Shown: piece after piece, positions 29,395 to 37,155 of the stretch
Numbering within the stretch: position 1 is the stretch's first letter
Layout: every line of letters starts with the position of its first letter
DNA from: CAZDKK01 sp964603725
GTDB lineage: Bacteria > Eisenbacteria > RBG-16-71-46 > CAIMUX01 > WJJG01
DNA: 64,000 nucleotides
NCBI GenBank assembly: GCA_964603725.1
Contig: CAZRWW010000012.1
Location: 33,052 to 97,051 of the forward strand
Reading direction: 5' to 3'
Translations under genes and position numbers: made by a program
The notes under the pieces: model-generated
The model's database searches: none
What the model was told of the DNA's origin: nothing
The model's input: the letters and a program-made list of their open reading frames with translations, nothing else

Positions 29395-30033
29395 ATGGAC
29401 GCAACGAGTTTCTGGCCGCTCTTCTGGGGCGGAGTCGCCTCGGTGGTCACCCTGGGGATCTTCTCATTCCTCTACCGGGACAACGTGGTCTACAAGTTCA
29501 TCGAGCGCCTGTGGGTGGGCATCACGACCGGCTACTGGACGATGCTGCTCTTCCACACGAGCTTCCAGGACAAGGTGGTGACGCCCATCTTCCGCCAGGG
29601 CAAGTTCTGGTACATCCTGCCGGCGGTCCTGGGGATCCTGATGTGGTTCCGGCTCTCCAAGCGCTACGGCTACCTGGCCCGCTACGCCCTGGCCTTCTAC
29701 ATCGGAATCTCCACGGGGGTCTTCATCCCGCTGGCGATCAAGGCCTCGGTGCTCTATCAGCTCCACGGCGCCGTGCGCGGCATCGACGCGACCGTCTCGG
29801 GGCTGATGTTCGCGCTGGCCTTGATCGGCCTCGTCTGCTCGCTCAGCTACTTCTTCTTCGCTCGCGAGCACCGCGGCGCCCTGGCGGTGACCTCGAGGGT
29901 GGGCATCTACACGCTGATGATCGGCTTCGGGGCCGGCTTCGGCATGACGGTGATGGGCCGCGTCGCCCTGCTGGGCCACCGCGTCACGTTCCTCTTTGAC
30001 TACGGCAGCCGGCTCGCCCAGGCGTTGTTCTAG
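29395..30033 (+). CDS. Membrane protein ending the DUF6754-like operon
   Basis: 212 residues with about six helices (FWGGVASVVTLGIFSFLY; WYILPAVLGILMWF; YALAFYIGISTGVFIPLAI; TVSGLMFALALIGLVCSLSYFFF; GIYTLMIGFGAGFGMTVMG). ATG 29395 has a short GGAG. It is convergent with the DUF2270 gene, only 9 bp away. Together the operon encodes two multi-pass and two anchored proteins, consistent with a membrane complex; this is an inference from gene order. Confidence 0.75.
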   Translation: MDATSFWPLFWGGVASVVTLGIFSFLYRDNVVYKFIERLWVGITTGYWTMLLFHTSFQDKVVTPIFRQGKFWYILPAVLGILMWFRLSKRYGYLARYALAFYIGISTGVFIPLAIKASVLYQLHGAVRGIDATVSGLMFALALIGLVCSLSYFFFAREHRGALAVTSRVGIYTLMIGFGAGFGMTVMGRVALLGHRVTFLFDYGSRLAQALF

Positions 30034-30042
30034 CCAGCGGGC

Positions 30043-30816
30043 TCAGACGCGATACGGCCGCCGCAGCGGCTGGTCGTGCAGCTCGACCGCGATCCGCCGG
30101 CGCGACCAACCGAAGGCGGTCAACGCCGTGAGCGGCGCGTAGCCGATCACGATGAAGCAGAGCAACAGCCAGTTCTCGTGAATCGAGCGCGCGAAGTGCT
30201 CCCGGGTCAGCAGAGACCAGGAGCTCGTCGCCAGCGAGATCTCCAGGATGTTCGCCAGCGCGGCCACCAAGACGATGAAAAACAGGAAGATGTAGTTGCG
30301 CAGGAGCCGCCGGCCCATCGCCTCGCGCATCGACATCTTGAAGGTCGGGTAGAGCAGGTCCGAGACCAGATCGTCTCGCCATGGACCCGGAACACGTTTC
30401 GCTTCTCCGGTGAGGATCGGCGTGATGAAGTGCGCCTCAAGGATGCGCACCCGCCAGCGCCACACGTCGTAGAAGCGATAGCGCCGCGACTCCACCGTCA
30501 GCAGGAACCAGAGCGCGGCGATGTTCACGATGAAGACCGCGTCCGCCAAGGGGTTGTTGAACGTGAAGGTCAGTAGCCCCACCGTCGCCACGATGGCCCA
30601 GTTGGTAGTGGCGTCCATGCGCTGGCGCCAGGCGGTGAGCCGGTGCATCTCGCCGCGGTAGAAGTGCGCCATCGCCTGGGCGTTGCCGCCCTCGAAGAGC
30701 AGGGCCCCGACGGCCGAGCCGGCGCGGGGTTCGGGCGGCCGCGCGCCGGGCTCGACCGGGTCGCCGGGTCCGCGGCCCGCCGCGCCCTTCTTCGAGCTCT
30801 CTACCTGCTCCGTCAT
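30043..30816 (-). CDS. DUF2270 integral membrane protein
   Basis: 257 residues from ATG 30816, with GGGAGG about nine bases upstream. The N-terminal 40 residues are Pro/Gly-rich. The family signature follows: HFYRGEMHRLTAWRQRMDATTNWAIV, VESRRYRFYDVWRWRVRILEAHFI and LYPTFKMSMREAMGRRLLRNYIFLF (read in parts). About four membrane helices. Function of DUF2270 is unknown. Divergent from the Fur-family regulator. Confidence 0.85.
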   Translation of the reverse strand: MTEQVESSKKGAAGRGPGDPVEPGARPPEPRAGSAVGALLFEGGNAQAMAHFYRGEMHRLTAWRQRMDATTNWAIVATVGLLTFTFNNPLADAVFIVNIAALWFLLTVESRRYRFYDVWRWRVRILEAHFITPILTGEAKRVPGPWRDDLVSDLLYPTFKMSMREAMGRRLLRNYIFLFFIVLVAALANILEISLATSSWSLLTREHFARSIHENWLLLCFIVIGYAPLTALTAFGWSRRRIAVELHDQPLRRPYRV

Positions 30817-31043
30817 TGCGCCGTCCTCCCTGGCTGACGTGGTGGCCCGCGCGGATCATAGTCGCATCTCCGGGCCGGGGCCAGCGGGGACCACCCCAGG
30901 CGCCGTCCGCTCGCCAGGGGCTGGGCTCGCCCTCGGGGGGGTCGCGGACCCTTGCTGCCCGTGCCCGGCAGCGGGTCGCGCGCGCCCGGGCCACACCCGG
31001 CACCCCGCGGGTGCGCCGGCTCGGCCCCGCCGGCGGCTTGCGC

Positions 31044-31073
31044 TTGACATCACTGCCGGACTGGACCTAGTCT
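31044..31073 (+). promoter_or_regulatory. Promoter of the Fur/PerR-type gene
   Basis: TTGACA at 31044-31049 and TAGTCT at 31068-31073 with 18-bp spacing. Only eight bases separate the -10 box from ATG 31082, so the transcript may be leaderless or nearly so; this agrees with the missing ribosome site. Confidence 0.55.
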
Positions 31074-31081
31074 AAGTGCCC

Positions 31082-31480
31082 ATGGAGGCCATCCTCGAGC
31101 TTCTGCGGAAGCATGGAATCCAGGCGACCCCGCAGCGGATCGCCGTGGCGCAGGTCGCGCTGCAGAACGTCGCTCACCCGTCGGCCGACGAGGTGCTGGC
31201 CCAGGTACGCCGTCGCTGCCCGACAGTGTCTCGGGCCACGGTCTACAACACGCTCCATCTCTTCGTGGAGCACGGGCTGGTGCGCGCGCAGATCCTGCGC
31301 GAGGGCACGGTGGTCTTCGACCCCGTGGTCGCGCCCCACCATCATTTCGTCGACGACGAGACCGGCCGGATCTACGACGTGCCCTGGGATGCCCTGAAAG
31401 TCACCGGCCATCGCTCGCTCGCCGACTACGATGTGCGCGAGCATCAGGTTGTCCTGCGCGGGCGCCGGCGGCGGCGCTAG
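31082..31480 (+). CDS. Fur/PerR-family peroxide or metal regulator without Cys4 zinc site
   Basis: 132 residues from ATG 31082 (a GTG at 31076 is possible). Winged-helix DNA-binding domain: TPQRIAVAQVALQNVAHPSADEVL, then VSRATVYNTLHLFVEHGLV. The metal-sensing core FDPVVAPHHHFVDDETG matches the His-rich motif of PerR/Irr-like proteins. The two CxxC pairs that hold a structural zinc in most Fur proteins are absent. It lies directly upstream of the catalase gene, whose promoter carries a palindrome suited to a dimeric repressor, so it probably controls the peroxide-defence genes. Confidence 0.85.
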   Translation: MEAILELLRKHGIQATPQRIAVAQVALQNVAHPSADEVLAQVRRRCPTVSRATVYNTLHLFVEHGLVRAQILREGTVVFDPVVAPHHHFVDDETGRIYDVPWDALKVTGHRSLADYDVREHQVVLRGRRRRR

Positions 31481-31500
31481 CCGCCGGCAGTTTTCCGCGC

Positions 31501-31533
31501 TTGCCTCGAGTATGGCTAGCGTCTAATATTAGA
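31501..31533 (+). promoter_or_regulatory. Catalase promoter with overlapping palindromic operator
   Basis: -35 TTGCCT (31501-31506), 17-bp spacer, -10 TAATAT (31524-31529). A perfect 12-bp palindrome TCTAATATTAGA (31522-31533) covers the -10 box, as expected for repression by a Fur/PerR dimer. The AT-rich block stands out in GC-rich surroundings. Confidence 0.7.
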
Positions 31534-31575
31534 TGGTGTCCAAATAGCGACCTTGTCCGGAAAGGAGACCAACCC

Positions 31576-33015
31576 ATGGAGAAACGGAAGCTCACGACGG
31601 CTGGCGGCATTCCGGTTGGCGACAACCAGAATGCCCTGACCGCCGGTCCGCGCGGACCCCTGTTGGCGCAGGACTGGCAGCTCTTCGAGAAGCACGCGCA
31701 CTTCAACCGCGAGCGGATTCCCGAACGCGTGGTGCACGCCAAGGGTTCGGGCGCCTACGGCACCCTGACGATCACGCATGACATTACCAAGTACACCAAG
31801 GCCAAGGTCTTCTCGCCGGTCGGCAAGAAGACGGACTGCTTCCTGCGCTTCTCCACCGTGGCGGGCGAGCGCGGGGCGGCCGATGCCGAGCGCGACGTGC
31901 GTGGCTTCGCCCTCAAGTTCTACACGGAGGAGGGCAACTGGGACTTGGTGGGCAACAACACGCCGGTCTTCTTCGTCCGCGATCCCTACAAGTTCCCCGA
32001 TTTCATCCACACCCAGAAGCGCGATCCGCGAACGAATCTGCGCAGCGCCACCGCCATGTGGGACTTCTGGTCGCTCTCGCCCGAGAGCCTGCACCAGGTC
32101 ACCATTCTCTTCTCCGATCGCGGACTGCCCAAGAGCTATCGCCACGTCAACGGGTACGGCAGTCACACCTACAGCTTCATCAGCGCGAAGAATGAGCGCT
32201 ACTGGGTCAAGTTCCACTTCAAGACCTTGCAGGGCATCCAGTGCCTGACGGACGAGGAAGCCGCACGCATCGTCGGCCAGGACCGCGAGAGCCATCAAAG
32301 GGACTTGTTCGAGGCGATCGCCAAGGGCGACTTCCCCAAGTGGCGCATGCAGGTGCAGATCATGCCCGAGACAGACGCCGAGAAGACGCCCTACAATCCC
32401 TTCGATCTCACCAAGGTCTGGCCCCACGGCGACTACCCGGTCATCGACGTCGGGATTCTGGAGCTGAACCGCAACCCCGAGAACTACTTTGCCGAGGTCG
32501 AGCAAGCGGCCTTCTCGCCGGGCAACGTCGTGCCGGGCATCGGGCACAGCCCCGATAAGATGCTGCAGTTCCGGATCGTGGCGTACGCCGACGCGCACCG
32601 CTATCGCCTGGGCGTCAACTACGAGAGCCTGCCGGTCAATCGCCCCCGCTGTCCCGTGAACACCTATCATCGCGACGGCCTGATGCGGTTCGATGACAAT
32701 GGCGGCCCTTCTCCCAACTACGAGCCCAACAGCTTCGGCGGTCCGGTCGAGGACCCCAGCGCCAAGGAGCCGCCGCTGCGGATCTCGGGCGATGCCGATC
32801 GCTACGACCACCGGAAGGGCAACGACGACTTCACCCAGGCGGGCAATCTCTACCGCCTGATGCCCAAGGAGGAGCGCGCTCGCCTGCAAGCGGCGCTCGC
32901 CGGCGCGATGCAGGGCGTGCCCAAGGAGATCGTCGAGCGTCAGCTCGCGCACTTCGCCAAGGCGGACCCCGCCTACGGCGAGGGCGTGCGTCAGGCGCTC
33001 CGGCAGCGCGGGTAG
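31576..33015 (+). CDS. katA: Monofunctional heme catalase
   Basis: 479 residues from ATG 31576, preceded by AAAGGAG. Small-subunit clade. Catalytic His54 (VVHAKGSGAYG) and Asn127 (DLVGNNTPVFF) are present, with RDPYKFPDFIH and the proximal heme-ligand motif RIVAYADAHRYRLG (Arg-x3-Tyr-x-Asp-x4-Arg type). It dismutates hydrogen peroxide in the cytoplasm. The upstream regulator and operator suggest peroxide induction. The peroxiredoxin gene follows after 39 bp and may share the transcript. Confidence 0.97.
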   Translation: MEKRKLTTAGGIPVGDNQNALTAGPRGPLLAQDWQLFEKHAHFNRERIPERVVHAKGSGAYGTLTITHDITKYTKAKVFSPVGKKTDCFLRFSTVAGERGAADAERDVRGFALKFYTEEGNWDLVGNNTPVFFVRDPYKFPDFIHTQKRDPRTNLRSATAMWDFWSLSPESLHQVTILFSDRGLPKSYRHVNGYGSHTYSFISAKNERYWVKFHFKTLQGIQCLTDEEAARIVGQDRESHQRDLFEAIAKGDFPKWRMQVQIMPETDAEKTPYNPFDLTKVWPHGDYPVIDVGILELNRNPENYFAEVEQAAFSPGNVVPGIGHSPDKMLQFRIVAYADAHRYRLGVNYESLPVNRPRCPVNTYHRDGLMRFDDNGGPSPNYEPNSFGGPVEDPSAKEPPLRISGDADRYDHRKGNDDFTQAGNLYRLMPKEERARLQAALAGAMQGVPKEIVERQLAHFAKADPAYGEGVRQALRQRG

Positions 33016-33054
33016 GAACTCAGCCGCGGCGATGCGCACGGCAAGGAGGTGATC

Positions 33055-33756
33055 ATGGCGCAACCGAAGGATGGCTGTGTCAAACCGGCCCTCGGACCGA
33101 TCATCGGCCCGGAGGAACCCATTGGGACGGTCACGACTCCAGCCGGGGGGGAGGTGAAGAAGATGCAGGCACGGGTGGGCCGGGAGGCTCCCGATTTCGA
33201 GGCCAACGCGTTCGTCGAGGGTGAGGGATTCAAGCCGATTCGGCTCTCCAGCTACAAGGGCAAGTGGATCGTGCTGTGCTTCTACCCGGGTGACTTCACC
33301 TTCGTGTGACCCACCGAGCTGGCGGCGGTCGCCGCTCGGTACGAGGAGTTCAAGCGCTTGGGCGTGGTGGTGCTGGCCATGAGCACCGATAGCCGCTTCG
33401 TCCATCAAATCTGGCAGCGGGAAGAGCTGGCGAAGATGCTCCCGGGCGGCGTGCCCTTCCCCATGCTCTCGGACGCCGGCGGGAAGGTCGGCTCCATCTA
33501 CGGCATCTATGACGAGGCCGCCGGGGTCGACATCCGCGGCCGGTTCATCATCGATCCGGACTTCGTCATTCGCGCGATGGAAGTCCTGACGCCCGAGGTC
33601 GGGCGCAACCCCGACGAGTTGATCCGGCAGGTCAAGGCCTTCCAGCACGTGGTCAAGACCGGCGAGGTCACGCCGTCCGGCTGGCAGCCCGGCGACAAGA
33701 CGCTCACGCCGGGCCCGGCCCTGGTGGGCAAGGTCTGGGAGGTGTGGAAGCCGTAG
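33055..33756 (+). CDS. prxU: Selenocysteine-containing peroxiredoxin (AhpC/Prx type); TGA at 33307 read as Sec
   Basis: 233 residues if the in-frame TGA at 33307-33309 is read as selenocysteine. ATG 33055 has AAGGAGG five bases upstream; an internal ATG at 33163 would give a usual-length Prx. The frame reads YPGDFTFV-U-PTELAAV, so residue 85 is exactly the peroxidatic Cys position of the Prx motif FxFVCPTE. The protein is fully homologous on both sides of the TGA, ruling out a real stop. A SECIS-like hairpin follows the TGA. The usual resolving-Cys motif VCPxxW reads VTPSGW (Thr206), so this looks like a one-Sec enzyme. An in-window selD supports selenium use. Automated annotation would split or truncate this gene. 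Confidence 0.93.
33313..33340 (+). promoter_or_regulatory. Bacterial SECIS-like hairpin for Sec insertion
   Basis: Three bases after the TGA a hairpin forms: lower stem ACCGAGC (33313-33319) with GCTCGGT (33334-33340), a bulged T at 33320, upper stem GGCG with CGCC, and loop GCGGT. A bulged U below a short upper stem and G-U in the loop are the features SelB reads in the E. coli fdhF element. Spacing differs by a few bases from fdhF. Confidence 0.8.
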
Positions 33757-33806
33757 AGTGATCTGCGGCCTGGAGAGGAACAGACCGGCGCCGGCATGGC
33801 GCCGTG

Positions 33807-33844
33807 CGGGCGGCCGGCGGGCTGAAGGGCTCGCCGGCCGCCCG
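33807..33844 (+). terminator. Strong hairpin after the selenoperoxiredoxin
   Basis: Stem CGGGCGGCCGGCG / CGCCGGCCGCCCG with a 12-base loop, about 50 bp after the stop and between convergent genes. No T tract. Confidence 0.5.
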
Positions 33845-33892
33845 TGGACTGGCGAGTGTTCGACTACCCGCAGGGTGACACGCGGCCTGGCG

Positions 33893-34198
33893 CTATTGGA
33901 ATCGTTGGGCCATGGCCTGCAGAGGAGCGCGCTGCTCCTCCTCCAGGATTCCGGCATCGACGAGGACCGCCAGGCTGTCAGCATTGTCCTTGGGAAACCG
34001 CACGTCCTCGGATGCGATGATGTGATTGGCCACATCGATGCAGCACTCGATGGCGATGATGAAGTGGTACTTCGCGTTGCCGATCTTGTCCGGATCCGCC
34101 AGGAATTCCGGCTCGGACGTGCGGCCCAGGTGTTCAAGCACTGCGATGTACGACGTGATGTTCGAAAGCATCTGATCCAGTCGGGTTTGGTCCACCAT
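33893..34198 (-). CDS. HepT-family toxin, C-terminally shortened
   Basis: 101 residues from ATG 34198, which overlaps the stop of the upstream mntA-like gene (TGATG). Helical HepT core: MLSNITSYIAVLEHLGR, KYHFIIAIECCIDVANHIIASE, DNADSLAVLVDAGIL, ending APLQAMAQRFQ. Family members continue here with the RNxLVHxY segment that forms the RNase site and is AMPylated by the antitoxin. That segment is missing, since the frame stops right before it. No other frame downstream restores it. Probably an inactive or decayed toxin. Confidence 0.75.
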   Translation of the reverse strand: MVDQTRLDQMLSNITSYIAVLEHLGRTSEPEFLADPDKIGNAKYHFIIAIECCIDVANHIIASEDVRFPKDNADSLAVLVDAGILEEEQRAPLQAMAQRFQ

Positions 34199-34629
34199 CA
34201 GACTACTCCTCGCTGTGCCTTGCGGCGCAAGCGCTCCTGGCGCATGCGAATGAAGATCGCCTTGTAGTCGTGATAGCGTGAGAGCGTCGATCTTTCCAGG
34301 GACACTCTTCGAGCATCGTCGCCGGAATAGATGCGCACCCCGCCCTCCAGGACTCGTCCCCGGGTCTCCAGTGGGGCTTGGTCCAGACATCTCAGGTCCA
34401 CCTCGAGGCAAAGTCGCTCGGAGAACGCGGAAGCCAGGCGAAGCTCCTCCTCGAGCGGCAGCCCCGGGGAGAGTGAGGGCAGAGTCAAGAAGTACCCCAC
34501 ATCAAGATCGCTGTCGGGGCGGGGTGTCCCACTGATCCGGCTGCCGAAGGCGTAGGCTGCCAGGATCGGATGGCCGGCGAAGACCGCAGCAGCGACCTCT
34601 CTCAGGGTCTGCAAAGATGCAGTGTCCAT
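34198..34629 (-). CDS. MntA-type minimal nucleotidyltransferase (antitoxin of MntA/HepT)
   Basis: 143 residues from ATG 34629; a TTG 36 bp upstream is less likely. Nucleotidyltransferase motif GS-x9-DSDLD is intact (FGSRISGTPRPDSDLDVGY), followed by a third acidic strand (CLEVDLRCLD). In this toxin-antitoxin type MntA inactivates HepT by transferring AMP to a Tyr near its active site. Start-stop overlap with the HepT-like gene shows translational coupling, although the partner lacks the target region. Confidence 0.8.
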   Translation of the reverse strand: MDTASLQTLREVAAAVFAGHPILAAYAFGSRISGTPRPDSDLDVGYFLTLPSLSPGLPLEEELRLASAFSERLCLEVDLRCLDQAPLETRGRVLEGGVRIYSGDDARRVSLERSTLSRYHDYKAIFIRMRQERLRRKAQRGVV

Positions 34630-34866
34630 GGGGAAGGTGGTATCACAACGGAGCGGAGGCTTCAAGCCATGGCACTCCCTCCCACGCGCGGAATCGCACG
34701 CGGCCGGCGCGCCCGGAACGGCATGCCCGAGCCCGCGCGCCGGAACCCTTGCGGAGTGGCCGTCTTCCGTGGGACTCTCCCTCGCAAGGACTCTCCCGGC
34801 CGGACCCCGCGGCGCACTCGCGCCCGATCAGGCGGCGGTCGGGTCGACATCGACGGGAGGCAGCGC
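34630..34866. other. Divergent region between mntA-like gene and the nifS-selD fusion
   Basis: 237 bp. Open frame continues upstream of the fusion start but without family signal. Promoters for both genes should lie here; none identified. Confidence 0.4.
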
Positions 34867-37155
34867 ATGAACGAGGTCATCTACCTCGACTACAACGCCA
34901 CGACCCCGATCGCCCCCGAGGTCGCCGCCGCGATGCGGCCCTTCTTGGAGGGCTTCTTCGGCAACCCCTCGAGCAGCCACCCCTACGGCATCGCCGCGCG
35001 CCGCGCGGTGGAGCGGGCGCGCGGACAGGTGGCCGAGCTGCTGGGGTGCTTCCCCGACGAGATCGTCTTCACCAGCGGCGGTAGCGAGGCGAACAACGCC
35101 GCCATCAAGGGCACCGCCCACGCCCTGCGCGACCGCGGGCGGCACATCGTCACCTCGACCATCGAGCATCCGGCGGTCACCGAGGTCTGCCGCTATCTCG
35201 AGAGCGAAAGCTGGGCGGTCACCTACGTGCCGGTCGACGGCGACGGCCTCGTGGATCCGGCGGCCGTCGAGCGCGCGCTGCGGCCCGACACGATTCTGGT
35301 CACGATCATGCACGCCAACAACGAGGTCGGCACGATCGAGCCGATCGCCGAGATCGCCCGCCTCGCCCGCGCGCGCGGCGTGCGCGTGCACAGCGACGGG
35401 GCGCAGTCGGCCGGCAAGATCCCGGCGCGGATGAGTGAGCTGGGCGTCGACCTCTTCTCGGTCGCCGGCCACAAGCTGTACGCGCCCAAGGGCATCGGCG
35501 CGCTCTATGTCCGCCGCGGCACGACGCTGGCCAAGCTCGTGCACGGCGCCGACCACGAGCAGAACCGCCGCGCGGGCACCGAGAATGTGCTCGAAATCGT
35601 CGGCCTGGGCGCCGCCGCCGAGCTCGCCGGACGCACCATGAACGAGACGGCCCCGCGGATGCGCGCGCTGCGCGACCGGTTGCACGCGGCCCTGCTGGCC
35701 CGCGTGCCCGATCTGCGCCTGAACGGACACGCCGAACGGCGCCTGCCGAACACGTTGAGCGTCTCCTTCCCGGGCCTGGAAGCGAACACGATCCTGGACG
35801 AGCTCGAGAACGTGGCGGCGTCGGCGGGGGCCGCGTGCCACGCCGAGCAAGTCGACATCTCGCAGGTCCTGCAGGCCATGAATGTGCCCGTCCATGCGGC
35901 CATGGGCACGATCCGCTTCTCGGTCGGCCGGCCGACGACGCCGGAGGAGGTCGACCGAGCGGCCCGGGAGGTCGCGGGCGTCGTTGCGCGGATGCGCGCC
36001 TCGGCGGAGGGCGAAGCGGAAGGCGCGGCGGAAGGCGCGGCGGCCGCCGCGCTGGCAGGCCTCGGCGCGGGCGCAGCCGGACTCACGGGCCCGATCAGAC
36101 TCACGCGCTTCACGCACGGCCTGGGCTGCGCCTGCAAGATCCAGCCGCAGGCGCTCGAGCAGATCCTGGCGCGGATCCCGCGACGTGACGATCCCGATCT
36201 GCTCATCGGCACGGAGACCTCCGATGACGCCGCGGTCTACCGCATCGCGCCCGATCTGGCGATCGTCGAGACGCTCGACTTCTTCACGCCCATCGTCGAT
36301 GACCCGCGCGCCTTCGGCGCCATCGCCGCGGCCAACGCGCTGAGCGACATCTACGCCATGGGGGCGCGGCCCCTGTTCGCGCTGAACATCGTGGGGTTCC
36401 CGGTGCGGCGGCTGCCGCTGGAGGTCCTGCAGGAGATCCTGGCCGGCGCCAGCGCGACGGCCGAGGCCGCGGGGATCCCGATCGCCGGCGGCCACTCGGT
36501 CGACGACACCGAGCCCAAGTTCGGCTGGGCGGTGACGGGCGTGGTGGCGCCCGAGAAGGTCCTGGCCAACTGCACCGCTCGCCCCGGCGACGCGCTCGTG
36601 CTGACCAAGCCGATCGGAACCGGGATCCTCGCCACCGCGGCCAAGCGCGGCGCGGCCGCGCCCGAGTCGATCGCCCGCGCCACGGCGGTCATGGCGTCGC
36701 TCAACCGCGCGGCGGCGGAGGTGATGGCGCACTTCCCGGTGAGCGCATGCACAGATGTGACCGGCTTCGGACTGATCGGTCACCTGCTCGAGATGACCAC
36801 GGGCAGCGGCGTCGAGGCTGAGGTCTGGGCCGCCCGCGTGCCGATTCTCCCCGAGGCGCACGAGCTCGCCGCCGCCGGCATTGTGCCCGGCGGCACGCGC
36901 GACAACCTCGCTCATGCGGCCGCGCACGTGACCTGGAGCGACGATCTCGCACCGGTCGAGCGATTGCTCCTGTGCGACGCGCAGACCTCGGGCGGGCTGC
37001 TGATCAGCCTGCCGGAGGCTCACGCCGAAGCCCTGCTGGCGCGCCTGCGCGCGGCGGGCGTGGCGGACGCAGCCTGGATCGGCCGCGTGGCCGGCGCCGG
37101 CGGGGGTACGATCCGCGTCATCCGGGAACCGACCGGCGGGCAGGAGCGTGGATAG
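34867..37155 (+). CDS. selD: Fusion: NifS-type cysteine desulfurase / selenocysteine lyase-like domain plus selenophosphate synthetase (SelD)
   Basis: 762 residues from ATG 34867, with GGGAGG six bases upstream. Residues 1-378: class V PLP enzyme (MNEVIYLDYNATTP; TSGGSEANNAAIKG; HANNEVGTIEPI). PLP Lys203 (VAGHKLYAPKG) and catalytic Cys324 (AGAACHAEQVDISQVL) are present. Residues 379-410: Ala/Gly/Glu linker with GEAEGAAEGAAAAAL. Residues 411-762: SelD, with Cys421 and Lys424 (GLGCACKI) matching E. coli Cys17 and Lys20, then ETSDDAAVY, IAAANALSDIYAMGARPL and GGHSVDDTEPKFG. The first domain can mobilise selenium from selenocysteine or Se-sulfur carriers; the second makes selenophosphate from selenide and ATP. 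One polypeptide would channel toxic selenide between the sites. It supports Sec decoding of the nearby peroxiredoxin. Confidence 0.93.
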   Translation: MNEVIYLDYNATTPIAPEVAAAMRPFLEGFFGNPSSSHPYGIAARRAVERARGQVAELLGCFPDEIVFTSGGSEANNAAIKGTAHALRDRGRHIVTSTIEHPAVTEVCRYLESESWAVTYVPVDGDGLVDPAAVERALRPDTILVTIMHANNEVGTIEPIAEIARLARARGVRVHSDGAQSAGKIPARMSELGVDLFSVAGHKLYAPKGIGALYVRRGTTLAKLVHGADHEQNRRAGTENVLEIVGLGAAAELAGRTMNETAPRMRALRDRLHAALLARVPDLRLNGHAERRLPNTLSVSFPGLEANTILDELENVAASAGAACHAEQVDISQVLQAMNVPVHAAMGTIRFSVGRPTTPEEVDRAAREVAGVVARMRASAEGEAEGAAEGAAAAALAGLGAGAAGLTGPIRLTRFTHGLGCACKIQPQALEQILARIPRRDDPDLLIGTETSDDAAVYRIAPDLAIVETLDFFTPIVDDPRAFGAIAAANALSDIYAMGARPLFALNIVGFPVRRLPLEVLQEILAGASATAEAAGIPIAGGHSVDDTEPKFGWAVTGVVAPEKVLANCTARPGDALVLTKPIGTGILATAAKRGAAAPESIARATAVMASLNRAAAEVMAHFPVSACTDVTGFGLIGHLLEMTTGSGVEAEVWAARVPILPEAHELAAAGIVPGGTRDNLAHAAAHVTWSDDLAPVERLLLCDAQTSGGLLISLPEAHAEALLARLRAAGVADAAWIGRVAGAGGGTIRVIREPTGGQERG

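Noticed and set aside
33055..33309. A short protein ending at TGA 33307
   Set aside because: The frame continues as the rest of a peroxiredoxin and the TGA sits on the catalytic residue, so it is read as Sec, not as a stop or pseudogene.
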